In this document: one piece after another, positions 21,281 through 33,311 of the stretch
Layout: each line of letters begins with the position of its first letter
Numbering within the stretch: the stretch's first letter is position 1
DNA from: Pinus tabuliformis
Lineage: Eukaryota; Streptophyta; Pinopsida; Pinales; Pinaceae
Direction: 5' to 3'
Assembly (NCBI GenBank): GCA_031772625.1
Contig: CM062805.1
Location: forward strand, 803,797,592 to 803,861,591
DNA: 64,000 nucleotides
The notes under the pieces: generated by a model
What the model was told of the DNA's origin: nothing
Database searches by the model: none
Seen by the model: only the letters and a program-made list of their open reading frames with translations
Translations under genes and position numbers: made by a program

Positions 21281-23551
21281 GTTGGAATAAGGAATAACTG
21301 AGCGGGGGGCGGTGAATCAGTAATAGTGAGATTCTTAAATTTTTTCCTGAATATGTTTTTAGTCCTTTTTATTTTCTGTTACTTATGAGAGCATTCATTC
21401 ATAAAGAAAGTGAGCAGCAAGTTTAAGCATTCATATGTTCATACAACCAATCACATGAGCAGCACACACATTTTGACACCGGTGTTTTCACGTGGAAACC
21501 TAGAGGGAAAAAACCACCAAATTGTTGTTTGTTTATGATGTAAATTAAGCACCTACTTAATTACATCAGTTTGTTTGTGAGAACCCACTCACAGGAGGCA
21601 CCGACCCCCTTAGGTTAGCAAGCACCGACTTGCCAAGAGGCACCAACCTCTTCTAAATGCAGGCTACAACTTGCTCTTGCCACTATTCTACTATTTCATA
21701 CAATTTTCAAACTGAAAACAAAGGCATATACAATTATGGAAAAATACCAATCTAGTTGGTTGCAGAAACAACTTCTGCTCTCGGTCCTCTATTGTTCCAC
21801 AGACTCCCTTGGTCTCATACAACAACACTCTATCCTCTGCTCAAAACAAAATATCCTCATTCTCTCACATAGGCTCTCTACTACACTCCTTTCGGCTTTG
21901 CTCTTGCACTCATTTCACAACGCACTCTCTGCTCTCACTGCTCAACACATCAACAATACACTTTGCACCCAACATTGCTCGATGGCAATCGATGGTTTTG
22001 ATCCTCTGATGCACATTGGACGATGCTATCTCTGTTGCCTGTTTCCATATTGCCCGAGTGTACCTCAATATGGCTCCTCCTGTTGTTGTTGCATCTAATG
22101 GATGAATTTTGTCAAGGCATTAAACATCAGAATGCGTTGCCGAATTCTTCACTGACTCCCTGTGTAATCCTCCACATTGAGAATTTAATCTTAGTCAACA
22201 TGCACACTCTACCGTGACTTCCCTTGCTTATTCATTACTCCATAGCGCTTGAAAGTACTAAGGAATGACCACTCTATTCCTTATTTAAATCTACAAGATG
22301 TGCACGAGAAGTAGGAGATGGATTCTTCATCTCATCAGTTCTACTCAGTGGACCGTTGTCCTTGTTGCCTTGTCTCAGCGTTTTCTGCACATCCCGCTAA
22401 CTCCATAAACCAACTCCATTGATTTGCATTCAATCTCTAGCTGCCAACCCATCCATTCTTTTAATTATTTGTATTGTTATATATGAGCCACAACATATCG
22501 TAACTCATACAAGAGGAATGTTATGATATCACCCAGCTTCGATACCTTTAGCTTCTTGGCGCTTAGCTCCTTGAGTGTTTTCTTTCTCATAAGGCCAGGC
22601 ATGTGACCGTCAACTTAGCTTAGCATTGTAGCGTTATATCGGAGCCCCTGCATATCGTAACTTTTGCAAAGTCTCAATTATGTTTTAGCTCTCTCTCTTA
22701 GCCCTTAGTTCCTTTGGTCTCCACACGACCATGTCCCAAATAACATCGAAGCCCCTTTTATTGTAACCTTTTCAAACGACATTTGCATATGAATTACGAT
22801 GTTCTCATCCTCCAATATGCTGACCTTTGAGATGACGTCATGCTTTCGCCATTTCTCCACGTGGTTTCCCTTGAGTGGTGACACGTGTCACCCTGATTTT
22901 CCCCATTGGGCCACTGAAAATGCCAAAACAAGCTACCATGTGTCCATTGTACTTCCATGTCATGTTGACGTCAGTTGCCGCTACAACTTCTCAGAGCCAA
23001 TCACATGTTCCATGTGTCCTACCAGAAGAGAGAGAAGGGGTCCCGACAAGCCTTGGTATTGCAACGAAAACCTTTTTTAATCTTGCTACACATCCCTCGA
23101 TGCTTTTAACAATATCGGCAGCTTCATATATCGTAACTTCTCAAAATTCAAATGTTAAGAAATTTCAAGGTTCCTATGGCTTTAACCTTCCCATATTCCG
23201 ATATTCGCCTGATCCGATGTTCTCCAGCTTCTGATATTCCGATATCCTCCTACTCCAATGTTTCGATAGCCTCCAGCTTCTAATATCTCGATATGACCTA
23301 CTCCGAGGTTCTAATATTTCGACCTCTAATATTTCACCATGCTTAGGACTTCAAGACCCTGAGTTTGACAGACCATAACTTTTGATCTAGGAGACCATTT
23401 TTAGACTTCCACACACCGTTGGAAAGCTCTTTTAGAGCACTTTCCAATGGAGAGGATCCAATGTAGACTTTGAGCCCATCTACTACCTATAAAATGGCTG
23501 CAAACTCTCTTCCATTCTTTGCTCCTTGACTCTTCTTCTTGTGCCTGGAAT
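21281..23551. repeat. Retroelement-type repeat region with recurring ATATCGTAACT motifs
   Basis: It begins GATGTTGGAATAAGGAATAACTG and GGGGCGGTGAATCAG, resembling repetitive sequence I associate with plant LTR elements. From 22490 to 23135 the phrase (G/A)CATATCGTAAC or a variant appears four times. From 23200 to 23335 GATATTCCGATATC-like palindromes recur. Open frames (21736-22098, 22799-23234) are low-complexity and not gene-like. Element ends were not found. Confidence 0.45.
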
Positions 23552-23892
23552 CCTGAACTCCCAACCACCATAGTCATCATTTTATGGCTTCTCCATTAAA
23601 CTTGCTACTATGATGATTCTCTATAGAGGATTGCAGCAACCATGAGATTCCTCCTGGACTCCCAATCACCATAGTCATGATTTTATGGCTTTTATAGTAA
23701 GCCTGCTATTGTGATGATTCTCTATTGAAAGCCTACTGTTACCATAGGATTCCTCCTGAACCTCAACTACCAATCACCGTAGTAGTCATCATTTTATGGC
23801 TTTTCAATAAGTCTGCTACTATGATGATTCTCTACCAAAAGCTTGCAGCTTCCATAGGATTCCTCCTGGACGCCCAATCACCATGCTAATCC
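23552..23892. repeat. ~100-120-bp tandem repeat, 3.2 copies
   Basis: Units start at about 23552, 23653, 23755 and 23875 with CCTG(A/G)ACTCCCAA(C/T)CACCA and contain ATTTTATGGCTT and TGATGATTCTCTA. The third unit is longer. 23893-24726 holds nothing recognisable beyond the phrases AAAGTGGGTAACCC and CTCAACATTCGACATTCC. Confidence 0.9.
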
Positions 23893-24726
23893 AGTTGACA
23901 TCAATGCCAACACATTCACAACCACTAGCCATCTAGACAATGCCAACTGTCCAACATAGGACATCAATGTCCAAGTCAAGAAATGTTGAAAATATATGAT
24001 TTTGCTATAAATAAATGTCAATTTACCTTGGAATAAAATAAAAAGAAGATTTCAGGTTTTAAAGATTGTCACAAGAGAGAAAGGACTAATATCTTCTCAA
24101 TCTAGGGCTAATAGAGTCAGGACTGTTATCCACCAAAAGTGGGTAACCCTTTAGGAGAAAAAATTTCTCCTATCTTGGACACCTAGTGAGCCAATAGCCT
24201 TACATATGACTCAGTGATGATGATATGCCACATTCCATTGCCATTTCCACAAGTCATAAACCTCTCAACATTCGACATTCCTTTTGAATGAAGATGGGCT
24301 ACCACTCGACATGTACTTTAAGCATTTTGCAATCAACTTATTTTACTCATGGACAAAGGGGTGATAGGGATGATTGATTGATCTTGATTGTAAAATTATT
24401 CTCTCACCTTACCACTTGTAATGTTCTCATTTTCAGTTTCCCTTATGATGCAGTCAAGATGGACTTCCAGGGTTGGTGGTAGCCAGTTTATAGGAGCGAG
24501 ATAACATCATCAGAGTGCCCAAAGGGTTTTTGAGGAGTTTTATGGGGTTCGATGGAGTTTACTTGTTGTATTTCACCATTAGGGGGAGTTTGGCATAGTT
24601 CATTCTTGGTTCCGTTGCATTTTGATGAATCTCGTAGAACAAGGTTATTATCAGCATAATTTAATTAATAAACACTAAAGGTGTTGTGTGGAGGGGATTA
24701 TTTGGAGAAACACCCTAGTGTAATAG

Positions 24727-25116
24727 TGTTAGGTCCCTATAATACTAGTGTAGCCCTCATATTGTTATTGTTGTGCCCTGTAGAAGTCCAATATTGTTAT
24801 TGTTGAGCCCTTGCATTATTATTGTTATGTAGGCCCTGATTATATTATGACCCTTTAGACTCCTATATACACCAAGAAGGTCTTGTCATTTGTATCATCC
24901 AAGAATTGTTCATTTATTTGATGTTAAAGGAGGTTGCGCCCTCAAAGAGGCTTATTTTCAAGTGGGCGATCTATCTTTTCTTCTGTTTTCTGATTTGGTT
25001 ACATAACATTTGGCATCAAAGCTCTGGATTCAGGGGTTCTGCTGTTTCAAACTTCAAACAGGTCATCTTGGCATTTTCGTTATAACTTTTTTCGCTCTCG
25101 CAAGGAGTAACCAAAA
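24727..25116 (+). mobile_element. Chromovirus LTR with primer site and leader (fragment)
   Basis: 24727-25008 (TGTTAGGTCCCTATAATACT to TTACATAACA) matches in reverse the LTRs of the element at 482-4095. TGGCATCAAAGCTC at 25011 is the degraded tRNA-iMet primer site. The next ~100 bp match the leader of that element (CAGGTCATCTTGGCATTTTC). It then breaks off into repeat R1 at about 25120. No gag remains. Confidence 0.8.
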
Positions 25117-25119
25117 ATG

Positions 25120-25864
25120 AAATTTCTTGGATCCATTTAAATATTTGGAGCTGAAATTCGATCTTCTTTGGAGCTCTCTCTTGATTTTTGGATGGATATA
25201 TCATATTGTCATCTTGTAAGTGCCTTTTGTTGAAGTTTTGTCCTTGAAAAATGTCTAATGTATGGGATTGTTGCAACTAGATTAATGATGTATTATGCCC
25301 TAATTGTTGAAGATTAATTTTGAAAGTTATTTGGTTGGAAATTGCGTATGCTACTCATAGCATGGCATGTTATGAATGTTCCTAGAGGATGAAATATTCT
25401 TTTCTCCATAAAAATCCATAAATTTTGAGTGGGTAATTGTTGAAGGGTTGGCAGCTAGGGCATCAGAGCTTGGCCTCCTTAAGGACGATTTTGGAAAATC
25501 TAGAGCATCTAGGACTCCATAGTCTAAAGGAGAAGGCATTGGTCCAAGCCATTTGGTGATCAAACCTTTCTCTCTCCATATTTTCTCCTAAAATTTTGGT
25601 CCCCTTCTCTTGGATGGCAAGGCTAGGGCATAGAGTGAAATTCATTAGAAAGGGAATTGATGGATTCTAGGAGCACAGTCATCAAGCTTAGGGTCTTGTC
25701 TACAAGACCTCAAAGATTGACAATCATCCCATTGGTTTTCATCCATAAAGTCTTATGCCCTCGGTATGCCCTAAGAGGGAAACCCTAGCTTGCATTTCCT
25801 TGCTAGGGTACTTCTTTGAGGGTTATATGAGTTTAGTATTCATTGGAATAAATCATAAGAGGCC
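25120..25864 (+). repeat. Repeat R1, copy a, left part
   Basis: Closely matches 47534-48280 (for example ATATTTGGAGCTGAAATTC, TGGATGGATATATCATATTG, GGTAATTGTTGAAGGGTTGG). The right part resumes at 27299 after an insertion. Copy b has a TATA-like CTCATATAAATAG upstream, so R1 may itself be an LTR; this is inferred. Confidence 0.85.
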
Positions 25865-27298
25865 CTTTCTATCATGTCCCCAATTTTTATTTTACGCATT
25901 AGCGATAATTTTGGAATGAGGAGACATTTCCGGTTTTGGAACTTAGGAGAAAAAGGAAAAACTGCAGTTCTAGTGGAATGTGGGGACCACAAGAAAGAGA
26001 AATTCAACCCAAGGAGGGAACTCGCACTCTCGGAGGAGAGAGAAAAGAAAAGGAAGTGAAAATTAGGAGAGATAGAGAGTGGGGATCACACGGGGAGAAG
26101 AGGCCAACAAATTATAAATAGAGCTTGAGGGCCTCACTTTTGGCACCTTTTGGTCATTTTACAATTCAAACCTTAGTTCTCTTGAGTTGTTTAGCAAGGA
26201 ATTTGCAAGCAAAAATTTCAACTCTTCCTTCGGTGAACTTCGAGTGTCACCCTAGGAGAGAATTTGGGGAGTTGATTTCGGATCATTGAGGAGCTATATT
26301 ACAGGTTTCTTTCAGTTGATGGTTGCTACTCCAAGGGCGCAGAAGAATTTCATGGGGGATGAGAGAAGCTAGCAATTAGTGGAGTATTGGCAGGAGAATT
26401 TGCAAAGAATTATCTTAAGGGAGAACGAGTTTTCCTTAGAGATTTGCAGGGGTGAGAGTGTTGCATTTTAGAGGGCCAATTTTTTCTATTCCAGGGCCTG
26501 CGTAGGGGTTTACTGGCAGCGTCTTTGCACTTGCAGAGATTCAAAATTTGGGGAGCATTCGAGTTGTGATCTACTTGGTGATTGAGGGGAGAAATTTGTA
26601 GGAGTTAGGGAGAATTTCTTGGAGGGAGATTTCGGCCTAATTTAGCAGTATCTGAATTGTGAGGCGTTTTTTGGCCAAAGTGAGCAATTTACACTTGTTG
26701 GGGGTCACTAGGGGTCGGTGGATTCAGCCCAAACCCTTTCTGGGTTTTTGTGGGTTTGGTGAGAGGAGGCTAGGATTAATTTTACATAATTTTTTAAGCA
26801 CTTATGAGGGCATAATTCATAGTTCCATTTAGTAGCCAACAATAGAAATTGTTAGAGGGCGGCGCAACTTACCCCAAGGCCATTTCCACCACTTGGGTCC
26901 GTGAGATATTTCTGGGTTTTGTTTGATATCGTGTAGAGAGCCTACATTTAATTTTGCATAATTTTTGGAGTATATTTAAGGGACGAAATCTCAGTTCACC
27001 TACAGCAGTAGTGGCAGTAATTTTTTGGGTCAGTGTAGATATTTTTGGGTGGAGTCATTCCAACACTTGGGCATCACAATTCCAACGCAAGTTTTGTCTA
27101 GCTTGTTGTAGCAAGCCTAGGTTCCTTTGATCTCATTTATTGTACTCATATATATCAAAATTAATACAATGACTCAGAGTTTTTGCCCATATTTTATGTT
27201 CAAATGTGTATGGTTGAACATTTCTGAATTTAGTAGTTGTAGCTAGTTCATTGCTTCTGTTATTTACGGTATTTTTCCATTTGGAATATTACACTTTC
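25865..27298 (+). mobile_element. Solo LTR (1424 bp) with 5-bp TSD CTTTC
   Basis: The insertion 25870-27293 is flanked by CTTTC (25865-25869 and 27294-27298). The uninterrupted site is seen in R1 copy b near 48283 (GGCCCTTTCTTCTCCTTG). It ends GGAATATTACA and starts TATCATGTCCCC, where TGTC would be expected; one G-to-A change explains this. It has a TATA box at 26113 and a late T/A-rich segment (27140-27170) suited to polyadenylation. It contains no internal coding region, so LTR-LTR recombination is inferred. Confidence 0.8.
26113..26120 (+). promoter_or_regulatory. TATA box of the solo LTR
   Basis: TATAAATA in the context AATTATAAATAGAGC, 243 bp inside the LTR. An equivalent motif lies on the minus strand in the repeats at 9053 and 15252. 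Confidence 0.55.
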
Positions 27299-27650
27299 TT
27301 CTTCTTGTCTTGATCTCAAGAGTACCTTTAGCCACAATAATTCACAAAACACTATTTCTCATGCAAGTTTCCTTTAGGTCTCTTAAAGGGAGCAAAAACC
27401 TTTTGTAGTTCCATACTATCACATAGAGATTCCCTTGAGAGATCCTACCTCATCACCTAGCACCATTAACCCTAGAATATCGATCAAAGGTGATCATCTA
27501 CCTACCGGTACTCCTCCTACCGATGAAAGTCCGTAAAGAGTAGAGGATGCGGGTCGAGGTGATAGTGGGCCATTGTCCCATTGTCATCACTTCTTCTAGC
27601 TTTTTGACCCATAGGTTTTCCCTCCTTAGGGCATACTAGATTGTGTGGTA
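27299..27650 (+). repeat. Repeat R1, copy a, right part
   Basis: Matches 48284-48640 (TTGATCTCAAGA, CCATACTATCACATAGAG, GTGATAGTGGGCCATTGTCC). The homology ends near CATACTAGATTGTG. Confidence 0.85.
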
Positions 27651-27889
27651 ACATTTTTGGTGTCGTTCTTAGGGAGGAAGCAAGTGTGCCTTCCTAGATC
27701 AAACATTTGAAGAGGTGACGCCTTTAATGACAATATAGATCCTATTCTGGTGACTCCATTGGAAGAACGAAGCTCTTGTTCTTCTTTAAGCTTCAAGGTT
27801 TGATGCTTGTAGGGTGAAGCAGGCATTCTTTAAGGCAATTTTTATTCACCACAACGACTCCATGTTATTGATATATAAAGACCAACAAC

Positions 27890-28329
27890 ATGTTTTTTCC
27901 TGCCTTGGATATAGCATGGGTCCCACAATACCTAAAATCAGGATACATGAGGGATATGCCAATATTTGACAAGGATCCACTTTTAGCAGCGAATCATATA
28001 GTAAAGTTTAAAAGGCATACTGCAAGACTCAACATAACCCAGCATCAGGACAAGACAAAATTGTTTATCTTATCTATTTCTCTGGATATTGATTGGCTTG
28101 AATCATATGAGCATAGAAGCATTTCCTCTTTCTCTATGTTGGTTTGATGTTTCTTTTTGCATAAAGGACCAAATTTTCAAAACATTGAAGAAGCATGTCA
28201 AATCTTGGATAAGCCTTAGAGGAAGCCTTCATTGAATATGAGGAGGACCATGAAGAAGAAGAGGATCCCTTTTTAGATCATCAAGATGAGGGCATTAATG
28301 AAGACATTAAGGGAGATCTTGAATGGAAG
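27890..28329 (+). pseudogene. Older degenerate coding sequence, left part (split by the gypsy element)
   Basis: 27890-28147 is an 85-codon frame with a weakly gag-like phrase (LAANHIVKF, KRHTARLNITQHQDKTKLFI). From about 28210 an acidic frame reads EYEEDHEEEEDPFLDHQDEG up to the insertion point. On the far side of the 9.9-kb gypsy element, at 38223, an acidic frame resumes with SDKDFDKEGS. A decayed retroelement polyprotein or linker is the best guess. Confidence 0.4.
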
Positions 28330-30170
28330 TGTTATCACCCCAAGAAACTCTCCTAGGTTGTATATCAGAGATGCTCGGGAACATTACAAACTCAACAAAA
28401 ATGTTGGAAGATGGTGGATGAATGGAAGAAATGATGCATGTTCAAGCCAGATAACCACTTCTACTATGCTTAACCCCAGACATGGGTGAACACCCCCCGA
28501 CTACAAGGCTTTAGACCACCAATTACTCACAGTTTGAGAAACAGGTGAAGATGGAGAATACTGACCACACCAGCGGATGCACAGGACCCTGTGATGGCCG
28601 GCTGCAACCAGTCAAAAGGTTTATAAACCTATTTCCTAATGCACAGACAGGATGACAACTCTCTGGCATTAAACAAACAAAAACCTGCATACAAATTCAA
28701 TGAAACATACTAGATTCTAACACAGAGGTGGGATGACAGCCCCTCTAATGCTAAACATCAAAATCCCATGAAAAATGCATAACAGGCACAACCTGGAACA
28801 AAGAAGAAGTGGAAAGTGAGCAATTAACAACAAAAGAAGCTTGTATTAGCTAAAAATGAAGACCAGATGCTGCAGGTATCACAGTAGTTACAGTCTCCAG
28901 AAGTTGAACTCTTACATCAAAATAACATTCATCAACCTCATTACATCTTCTTTGTGGGTATATATGGAGGTTGAATACAAAAATCTCTGCTAACCTATGC
29001 GTGGAGGGGTCATAACTGACCACCAACCACATTTACTATCAGATATGGTCTTTGATACAATTTGATCGTTTTAACGAACAAAATGACCTTTCTATTGCTT
29101 TGTTGTACTTCACGAACAGGTGAAATACCATATTTATCTGCTCAAGGTTGTCCTTCTCGTCCTTGGCCGTGTTGTTCTTTGAATGTGGTAGCTGAGGATT
29201 TAATGCGCAGAGTATTGAATCATGGGCTCCTTTCTCCTTCGGGTGCACAAGACTGCCAAAAACACGAAAATTGCATTGAAAACGAACGAGGAGCTGAGAA
29301 CGAATGCTAGTCATTGGATGGCTTAGACGGACGACCAAGATCTCATGGCGGGAGGTGATGGGGAGAAATGGAGGCGCAATAGATTATAGGCCATTGGATC
29401 TCGCCAGATGAACAGTTGAGATCGGATTACGAGGGCTATCGGACGAAAACTGGAGCGGACGAACGAGGGCTGTTGGATTGCGGGCGGGCAAATCCAACGG
29501 CTGACGGGAGCGGGAACTGCACAAGCGTTAATGGGCGGGAACAGGCGGTAAATGGTTTTCCCCGCACTGCTTACGGGAATGGGCGATAATCGTACCACGG
29601 GGCGCGATGCAATAAGAATGAGGCACATTGCTGTAGGGTCTAGCGGGAAACCGCTTTCCCCGCGGGCTATCGGATGTGAGGTTTACGGGAGCGGGGGTAG
29701 CGTATGATGTTGGATCATAAAGCGGAGGATCGGATGGCGGTGGATAATCGCACACGTGCTTCGGGTGATGTGACAGGTGAGGGCCCGCCGGGTTATGTGA
29801 TTTGCAAAGGCGCATAGTTATATGCGCTTTGAAACTTTAGCGCCTGGGGCTAAACGAAAAATGAGTTTATTCGAGGTTTAAACGGGTTATCGGGGTTTTA
29901 TAGTGTTTAAACAAAAACGCCCGGGAGCCGGGAAAAAAGGGTTTAGGCGGGGTTTACAAAGGACTATAGAGAAAAATGGAAATAATGGGTTAAGGGAGAC
30001 ATAGGAGAATGGAAGAGGAGGCAGAAACAAGGGTAGCGTGAGTTATAAGGGAATAATGCAAATGAAGGAGGAAGAATACAATGAACTGTTGCGAGCTCAT
30101 TTGCAACCAAAATTAGCATTTCCCAACCTGTTTTATCCATCAAAAGTTGAAGAACATGGCAGAGCTAACA
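28330..30170 (-). repeat. 3' LTR of the gypsy element
   Basis: TGTTATCACCCCAAG to GCAGAGCTAACA on the plus strand, aligned throughout with 36375-38222. The part 29300-29960 is CpG- and GC-rich (for example GGGCGGGCAAATCC, TTCCCCGCGGGC), unlike the rest of the element. Open frames in both strands of this part are compositional and not genes. Confidence 0.9.
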
Positions 30171-30337
30171 CTGGCTCCTTCTGGGGATGAGATCCTCCCT
30201 ATGAGGTCTCAAGAACCTGCAAACCATTGCCTTTCTAGTTGAAAACAAATTAGCCAAAATTCCTAGTGTTCCGTTGGGCATGGAGTCTAACTAAAACTGA
30301 TAAAACCAAATATTTACAACTTTTAAGGCCAAAGACC

Positions 30338-31560
30338 TTAAACAACATAATTCTTCAGAAAACGCCCATTAACTGGGCCATCAAAAACTGCTTCTCTTCC
30401 CATACTTTTCAGTATGAAGGTGTTGTTCCCTTGAACCTGTGAAGTGATGAAAGGCCCTGTCCAGAAATCATCAAACTTCCCATGATTGCCTTTCTTTTCT
30501 TTTAGTGCATCCCATTTCAAAACCAAATCACCAACCTGAAAATTATCTGTTTTTGCCTTCTTGTCAAAGGCTTCCTTGGTCTTTCTCTGATGTGCTGCAG
30601 CCTTTTCAACCAGCTGTTCTCTAATTTGATGTACCTCTGCTAAATCAGTGATCCTATTTGCCATTTCTTCTTCTTCATTCTGTTCTGTTTGAAGGAATTT
30701 TGCCACAGGAGAGTTAGTTGAATTGGGAACACAGCCTCAGTACCATATACCAGCTTGAAAAGAGAATTATTGTGGATTTCTTAATGGTCACTCTGTCAGC
30801 CCACAGAGCATACTTGAGCTTAGAATCCCAATTCTTTTTATTGTCCTCTAACAGCTTCTTAATTATCCTTATCAGGCTTTTATTAGAGGATTCTGCTAGA
30901 CCATTACCTTGAGGATAATATGAGGTGGAATGAACAAGTTTAATACCCATTGAATCACACTTCTCCAGCAGTTCTCTTGCCCTGAACGTTGTTGCATTGT
31001 CTGTGACTAATTTATGTGGACAACCAAATCTACTGAAGATATTCTCTGTCAAAAACTTCATGACCACATTATGATCAGCCTTTCTAGTAGGAATTGCTTC
31101 AATCCACTTGGTGAAATAATCAGTGGCTACTAATATCCATATGTGCTGGCCACTAGAATGTGGATTGATTTCTCTAATGAAATCCAAGCCCCACTACTGA
31201 AATGGTCCTTTTGCATGTATTGGTTTTAAGGGCAGGGACTTCAACTGCTGTTTTCCTTCAAATCTTTGGCACCTGTCACAAGATTTAACAAAAGCAAATA
31301 CATCAGAAAATAAAGTGGGCCAATAGTACCCAGCTCTGAGAATCTTATGGGTAGTGGTTTTCCAATAATGATGCCCTCCACACATGATGCTATGTAACTG
31401 CTACATCACTTCTATTGACTGTTCTTTGTCCAGACACCTTAAAAGCACTCCAGATGGATCCCTCCAGTAGAGCAGATTTTCATTAATACAATATTTTGTT
31501 GCCTTAAGCTTTATAGTCTTGGCTTGACTTTGAGTAAATCCTGAAGGGGATTTCTAGCTT
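30338..31560 (-). pseudogene. Gypsy integrase: zinc domain, DDE core, C-terminal domain
   Basis: Reading on the minus strand, 31385-31194 carries the HHCC zinc-binding domain (GGHHYWKTTTHKILRAGYYW, then CDRCQRF). It stops at TAG just before WGLDFIREI. The frame 31187-30714 is the catalytic core, with D in VATDYF, D in VTDNAT and E in GLAESSNKS, so the DDE triad is present. The core then breaks into another frame, and 30706-30338 gives the C-terminal part (FDKKAKTDNFQVGDLVLKWD, GPFITSQVQGNNTF, NGRFLKN). No chromodomain is seen. In the family this enzyme inserts the cDNA. One nonsense codon and at least one frameshift disable it. Confidence 0.85.
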
Positions 31561-31620
31561 CAACAAGAAATTAACTATTGCAGAATACCAATCACAAGAA
31601 GTTAGATTCTTGGCCACTGA

Positions 31621-33120
31621 CTACTTTTCCTCTGGTTCAGCTGCTTCCCTTTCTTCTGTTTGACCATTTTCTGCAATTGTGCACAGGAAATCAATATCCA
31701 ATGATTTGCAATTTTCTTCAGCCAATAACTTGGCAAGACCCTGACCTCTGACCAGCTTGGTGGGTTTCAGTTCTATATTAAATTCAATTAATTTTGCAAT
31801 CCATTTAGCCCTTCTTCCATCACCATTAAGTTGTGTTAAGACATCTTTTATTGCAGCAGAGAGTACATATGCAATTATCTTGGAATGTAAGATATAAACT
31901 TTGAAAGCTTTCAACGATTTTATAAGAACATATGCTTGTTTTTCAATAATATCATACCTTAGTTCAGCATCCCTTAAGTTTTTGCTGAAAAATGCCACCG
32001 GATGCTCTGAACCTTCTTCATATGCCTGCAATAAAACTATTGCAATGGTGTCTTTAGAGGCAAAAGAAAATATATGGAACTCCTTGCTGTAATTTAGGCT
32101 TATTAAAGTGGGAGCCTTCATATTAGCTTTTTTAATAGACTCAAATGATTTTCTTGCTATATCAGTCCATTTGATTTCTGCCCCTTTCTTCAACATGGAG
32201 GTTATATGCTTCATATATTCAGCAAAATTCGGGATAAACCTCCTTACAAAATTTATTTTGACCAGAAAGCACTGGATATCTTTCTTTGATCTAGGGACAG
32301 ACAAAGTCTGTATTGCTCTTACTCTTTCTGGATCAACTTGAACACCTGCAGCAGAAATAACATGTCCTAACAGCTTGCCTTCTCCTAAAGCAAATTGTGA
32401 TTTTTTAGGATTGACTGGAATCCCAAACCTTTTGCACTTCAGAAACACTTTTTTCAAATGCTGCAAATGATTTTGATGACTGCTAGAATAAACAGTTATG
32501 TCATCAAGGTAGATAAGGACAAATTTATCCTTCTCTCCCACAAATGCTATATCCATAGCTCTCTGAAAGGTGGCTCCAGCATTCATCAATCCAAAAGGCA
32601 TCTTAGCATACATAAAAGTGCCCCAAGGAGTGGTAAATGCAGTCTTCTCTTGATCATCTGGATGCACAGCAATCTGATTAAACCCTGAAAAACCATCCAA
32701 GAAAGACATTACTTTGGCTCCTGAGACCTTTTGCAACAAATGCTCCATCTTGGGTAAGGGATAATTGTCTTTCTTAGAGCATTTATTTAAGTTTCGGAAA
32801 TCAACACACAGTCTGATTTCTCCACTTTTCTTCCTCACCACTACTAGATTGGCTACCCATTTGGAATATCTAAGAGGAACTATAATCTTGGCAGCCAACA
32901 ATTTTTTAATTTCTTTTTCAATTAGAGGAAGAAGCATAGGATTTATTGGTCTCAGCTTCTGTTTGAAAGGAATGGTGTCTTTCTCTAGAGGGATTTTATG
33001 CTGGATTATGTTCTTATCATATGTTTTCAGATCACTATACTCCCAGGCAAACACATCAGCAAATTGCTTCATTAATTTGCAGTATTCAGAACTTTGGTCA
33101 GCAGACAGATGAGTGGACAA
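31621..33120 (-). CDS. Gypsy reverse transcriptase with degenerate RNase H, 499-codon open frame
   Basis: A single frame without stops. RT covers about residues 60-290: RPINPMLLPLIEKEIKKLL, LCVDFRNLN, FLDGFSGFNQI, MPFGLMNAGATFQ and the catalytic YLDD box in VLIYLDDITVYS. The thumb region LLGHVISAAGVQVDPERV follows. The RT-linked RNase H is at about residues 345-460: FSFASKDTIA stands where the family has a catalytic Asp (usually Y-T-D-A-S), EKQAY keeps the Glu, and the later Asp (usually T-D-H) is missing in HSKIIAY. It therefore looks catalytically lost. The first codon is an in-frame TTG; coding originally continued from upstream, where a frameshift near 33170 separates it from the protease frame. 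Confidence 0.9.
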   Translation of the reverse strand: MSTHLSADQSSEYCKLMKQFADVFAWEYSDLKTYDKNIIQHKIPLEKDTIPFKQKLRPINPMLLPLIEKEIKKLLAAKIIVPLRYSKWVANLVVVRKKSGEIRLCVDFRNLNKCSKKDNYPLPKMEHLLQKVSGAKVMSFLDGFSGFNQIAVHPDDQEKTAFTTPWGTFMYAKMPFGLMNAGATFQRAMDIAFVGEKDKFVLIYLDDITVYSSSHQNHLQHLKKVFLKCKRFGIPVNPKKSQFALGEGKLLGHVISAAGVQVDPERVRAIQTLSVPRSKKDIQCFLVKINFVRRFIPNFAEYMKHITSMLKKGAEIKWTDIARKSFESIKKANMKAPTLISLNYSKEFHIFSFASKDTIAIVLLQAYEEGSEHPVAFFSKNLRDAELRYDIIEKQAYVLIKSLKAFKVYILHSKIIAYVLSAAIKDVLTQLNGDGRRAKWIAKLIEFNIELKPTKLVRGQGLAKLLAEENCKSLDIDFLCTIAENGQTEEREAAEPEEK

Positions 33121-33311
33121 ATTTATATATCTAGGCTGACCTAGACTTCCTATATCATGCTTATAGACTGCAAATTATCTTCTTTTTGAGCAGCCTTGTA
33201 AGGCACATCATTTTGGTCAAACAGTCTTTCTAAAGGAATTAAACCCTTAGGAATATGATTGTTGGGAAGCTGGACAATGCTATTTTTACCAATCTTATTT
33301 CTAAGCTAGGA

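Noticed and set aside
21736-22098. 120-codon frame rich in Ser, Cys and Leu
   Set aside because: No family resemblance, overlapped by other frames, and within repeat-derived sequence.
29039-29815. Overlapping open frames in the gypsy 3' LTR (repeated at 37083-37807)
   Set aside because: They lie in LTR sequence with CpG-rich composition, are open on both strands, and show no domain.
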